Position numbers and translations under genes: made by a program
Assembly: GCF_013391805.1 (NCBI RefSeq)
Contig: NZ_CP058364.1
Location: 2,919,501-2,983,500, forward strand
Reading direction: 5' to 3'
DNA from: Galbibacter sp. BG1
GTDB lineage: Bacteria > Bacteroidota > Bacteroidia > Flavobacteriales > Flavobacteriaceae
Length of the DNA stretch: 64,000 nt
Part shown: piece after piece, positions 63,823-64,000 of the stretch
Position numbering within the stretch: position 1 is the stretch's first letter
Layout of the letters: every line of letters begins with the position of its first letter
Notes under the pieces: model-generated
Databases searched by the model: none
Seen by the model: the letters and a program-made list of their open reading frames with translations, nothing else
Told to the model about the DNA's origin: nothing

Positions 63823-64000
63823 TCATCTGAGGTCGGTTGGGTTTTTTCCACGGTATTTTTGAAAAGTCTTATTCATATGACTGGCATCGTTAAATCCGAC
63901 TCTATTGGCTATTTGGGAAACACTGTAGGTGCTTTGCTTCAATAATCTTTCTGCTGTCTTTAGTCTGGTTTCGGTAATCATCATCTGCAATCCCAAACCT
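63823..64000 (-). CDS. AraC-family regulator, C-terminal DNA-binding part (partial)
   Basis: On the minus strand an open frame from the window edge encodes LQMMITETRLKTAERLLKQS, then YSVSQIANRVGFNDASHMNK and FQKYRGKNPTDLR, the AraC/XylS helix-turn-helix pair with its conserved second recognition helix. In flavobacteria such domains often end hybrid two-component regulators that control polysaccharide loci. The rest lies outside the window. Confidence 0.85.
   Translation of the reverse strand, partial: GLGLQMMITETRLKTAERLLKQSTYSVSQIANRVGFNDASHMNKTFQKYRGKNPTDLR

Overview
The window comes from a chromosome of the Bacteroidota, most likely a marine-type member of the Flavobacteriaceae; I do not claim a genus. 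The grounds are AT-rich coding sequence, promoter -7 elements of the TAnnTTTG type, BshC (bacillithiol synthesis), a Coa1-family protein, DUF6913-, DUF6807- and CE15-type proteins, and IS3/IS30 elements with flavobacterial-style transposases.

Layout. (1) 1-9197, + strand: a surface-polysaccharide locus with a Wzy-like polymerase, two glycosyltransferases, a two-domain dehydrogenase/Gfo-Idh-MocA protein, a heparinase II/III-like protein and a WecA/TagO-like initiating phosphotransferase. (2) 9198-11516: a gene-poor stretch, a broken HigBA module and an IS3 element. (3) 11517-25293: an integron-type array of 22 complete cassettes plus a truncated 23rd. (4) 25294-26462: a putative attI and a tyrosine recombinase. 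(5) 26631-31251, - strand: leuACDB. (6) 31405-54835: mostly ordinary core genes (ligA, UshA-like halves, dapA, tRNA-Pro, rdgB, a BamA-like barrel, bshC, an M14 peptidase, three tandem small secreted proteins). (7) 54836-60380: a region of broken genes and insertion sequences. (8) 60381-64000: a sulfatase fragment, a Calx-beta surface lipoprotein, a small secreted protein and the end of an AraC-type regulator.

The standout is the array. Read on the minus strand from the recombinase, each cassette starts GTT plus seven cassette-specific bases. The same ten bases recur inverted about 50-195 bp before its other end, so in a circular cassette they would form the paired outer arms of an attC hairpin. 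Between the arms are inner inverted repeats and a central hairpin. There are five recurring attC families plus two singletons. Cargo includes two copies of a HigBA toxin-antitoxin pair, four identical copies of a secreted MORN-repeat protein, a SMI1/KNR4 (SUKH) protein, a Coa1-family membrane protein, several membrane or secreted unknowns, and eight cassettes with no convincing gene. The recombinase has all the catalytic residues (R220, K245, H309, R312, H335, Y344), but the K-to-H spacing (64 residues) is like XerD (72) and not IntI1 (106). It therefore appears to lack the IntI-specific insertion. It is co-oriented with the cassettes, and the putative attI lies just past its stop codon, a reversed topology.

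Functionally, leuACDB ends in a terminator, then the recombinase gene, attI and cassettes all follow in the same direction, so recombinase transcripts could read into the newest cassette. Two cassette types carry their own TAnnTTTG element. The MORN cassettes start their gene 12 nt from the boundary and must be read from outside.
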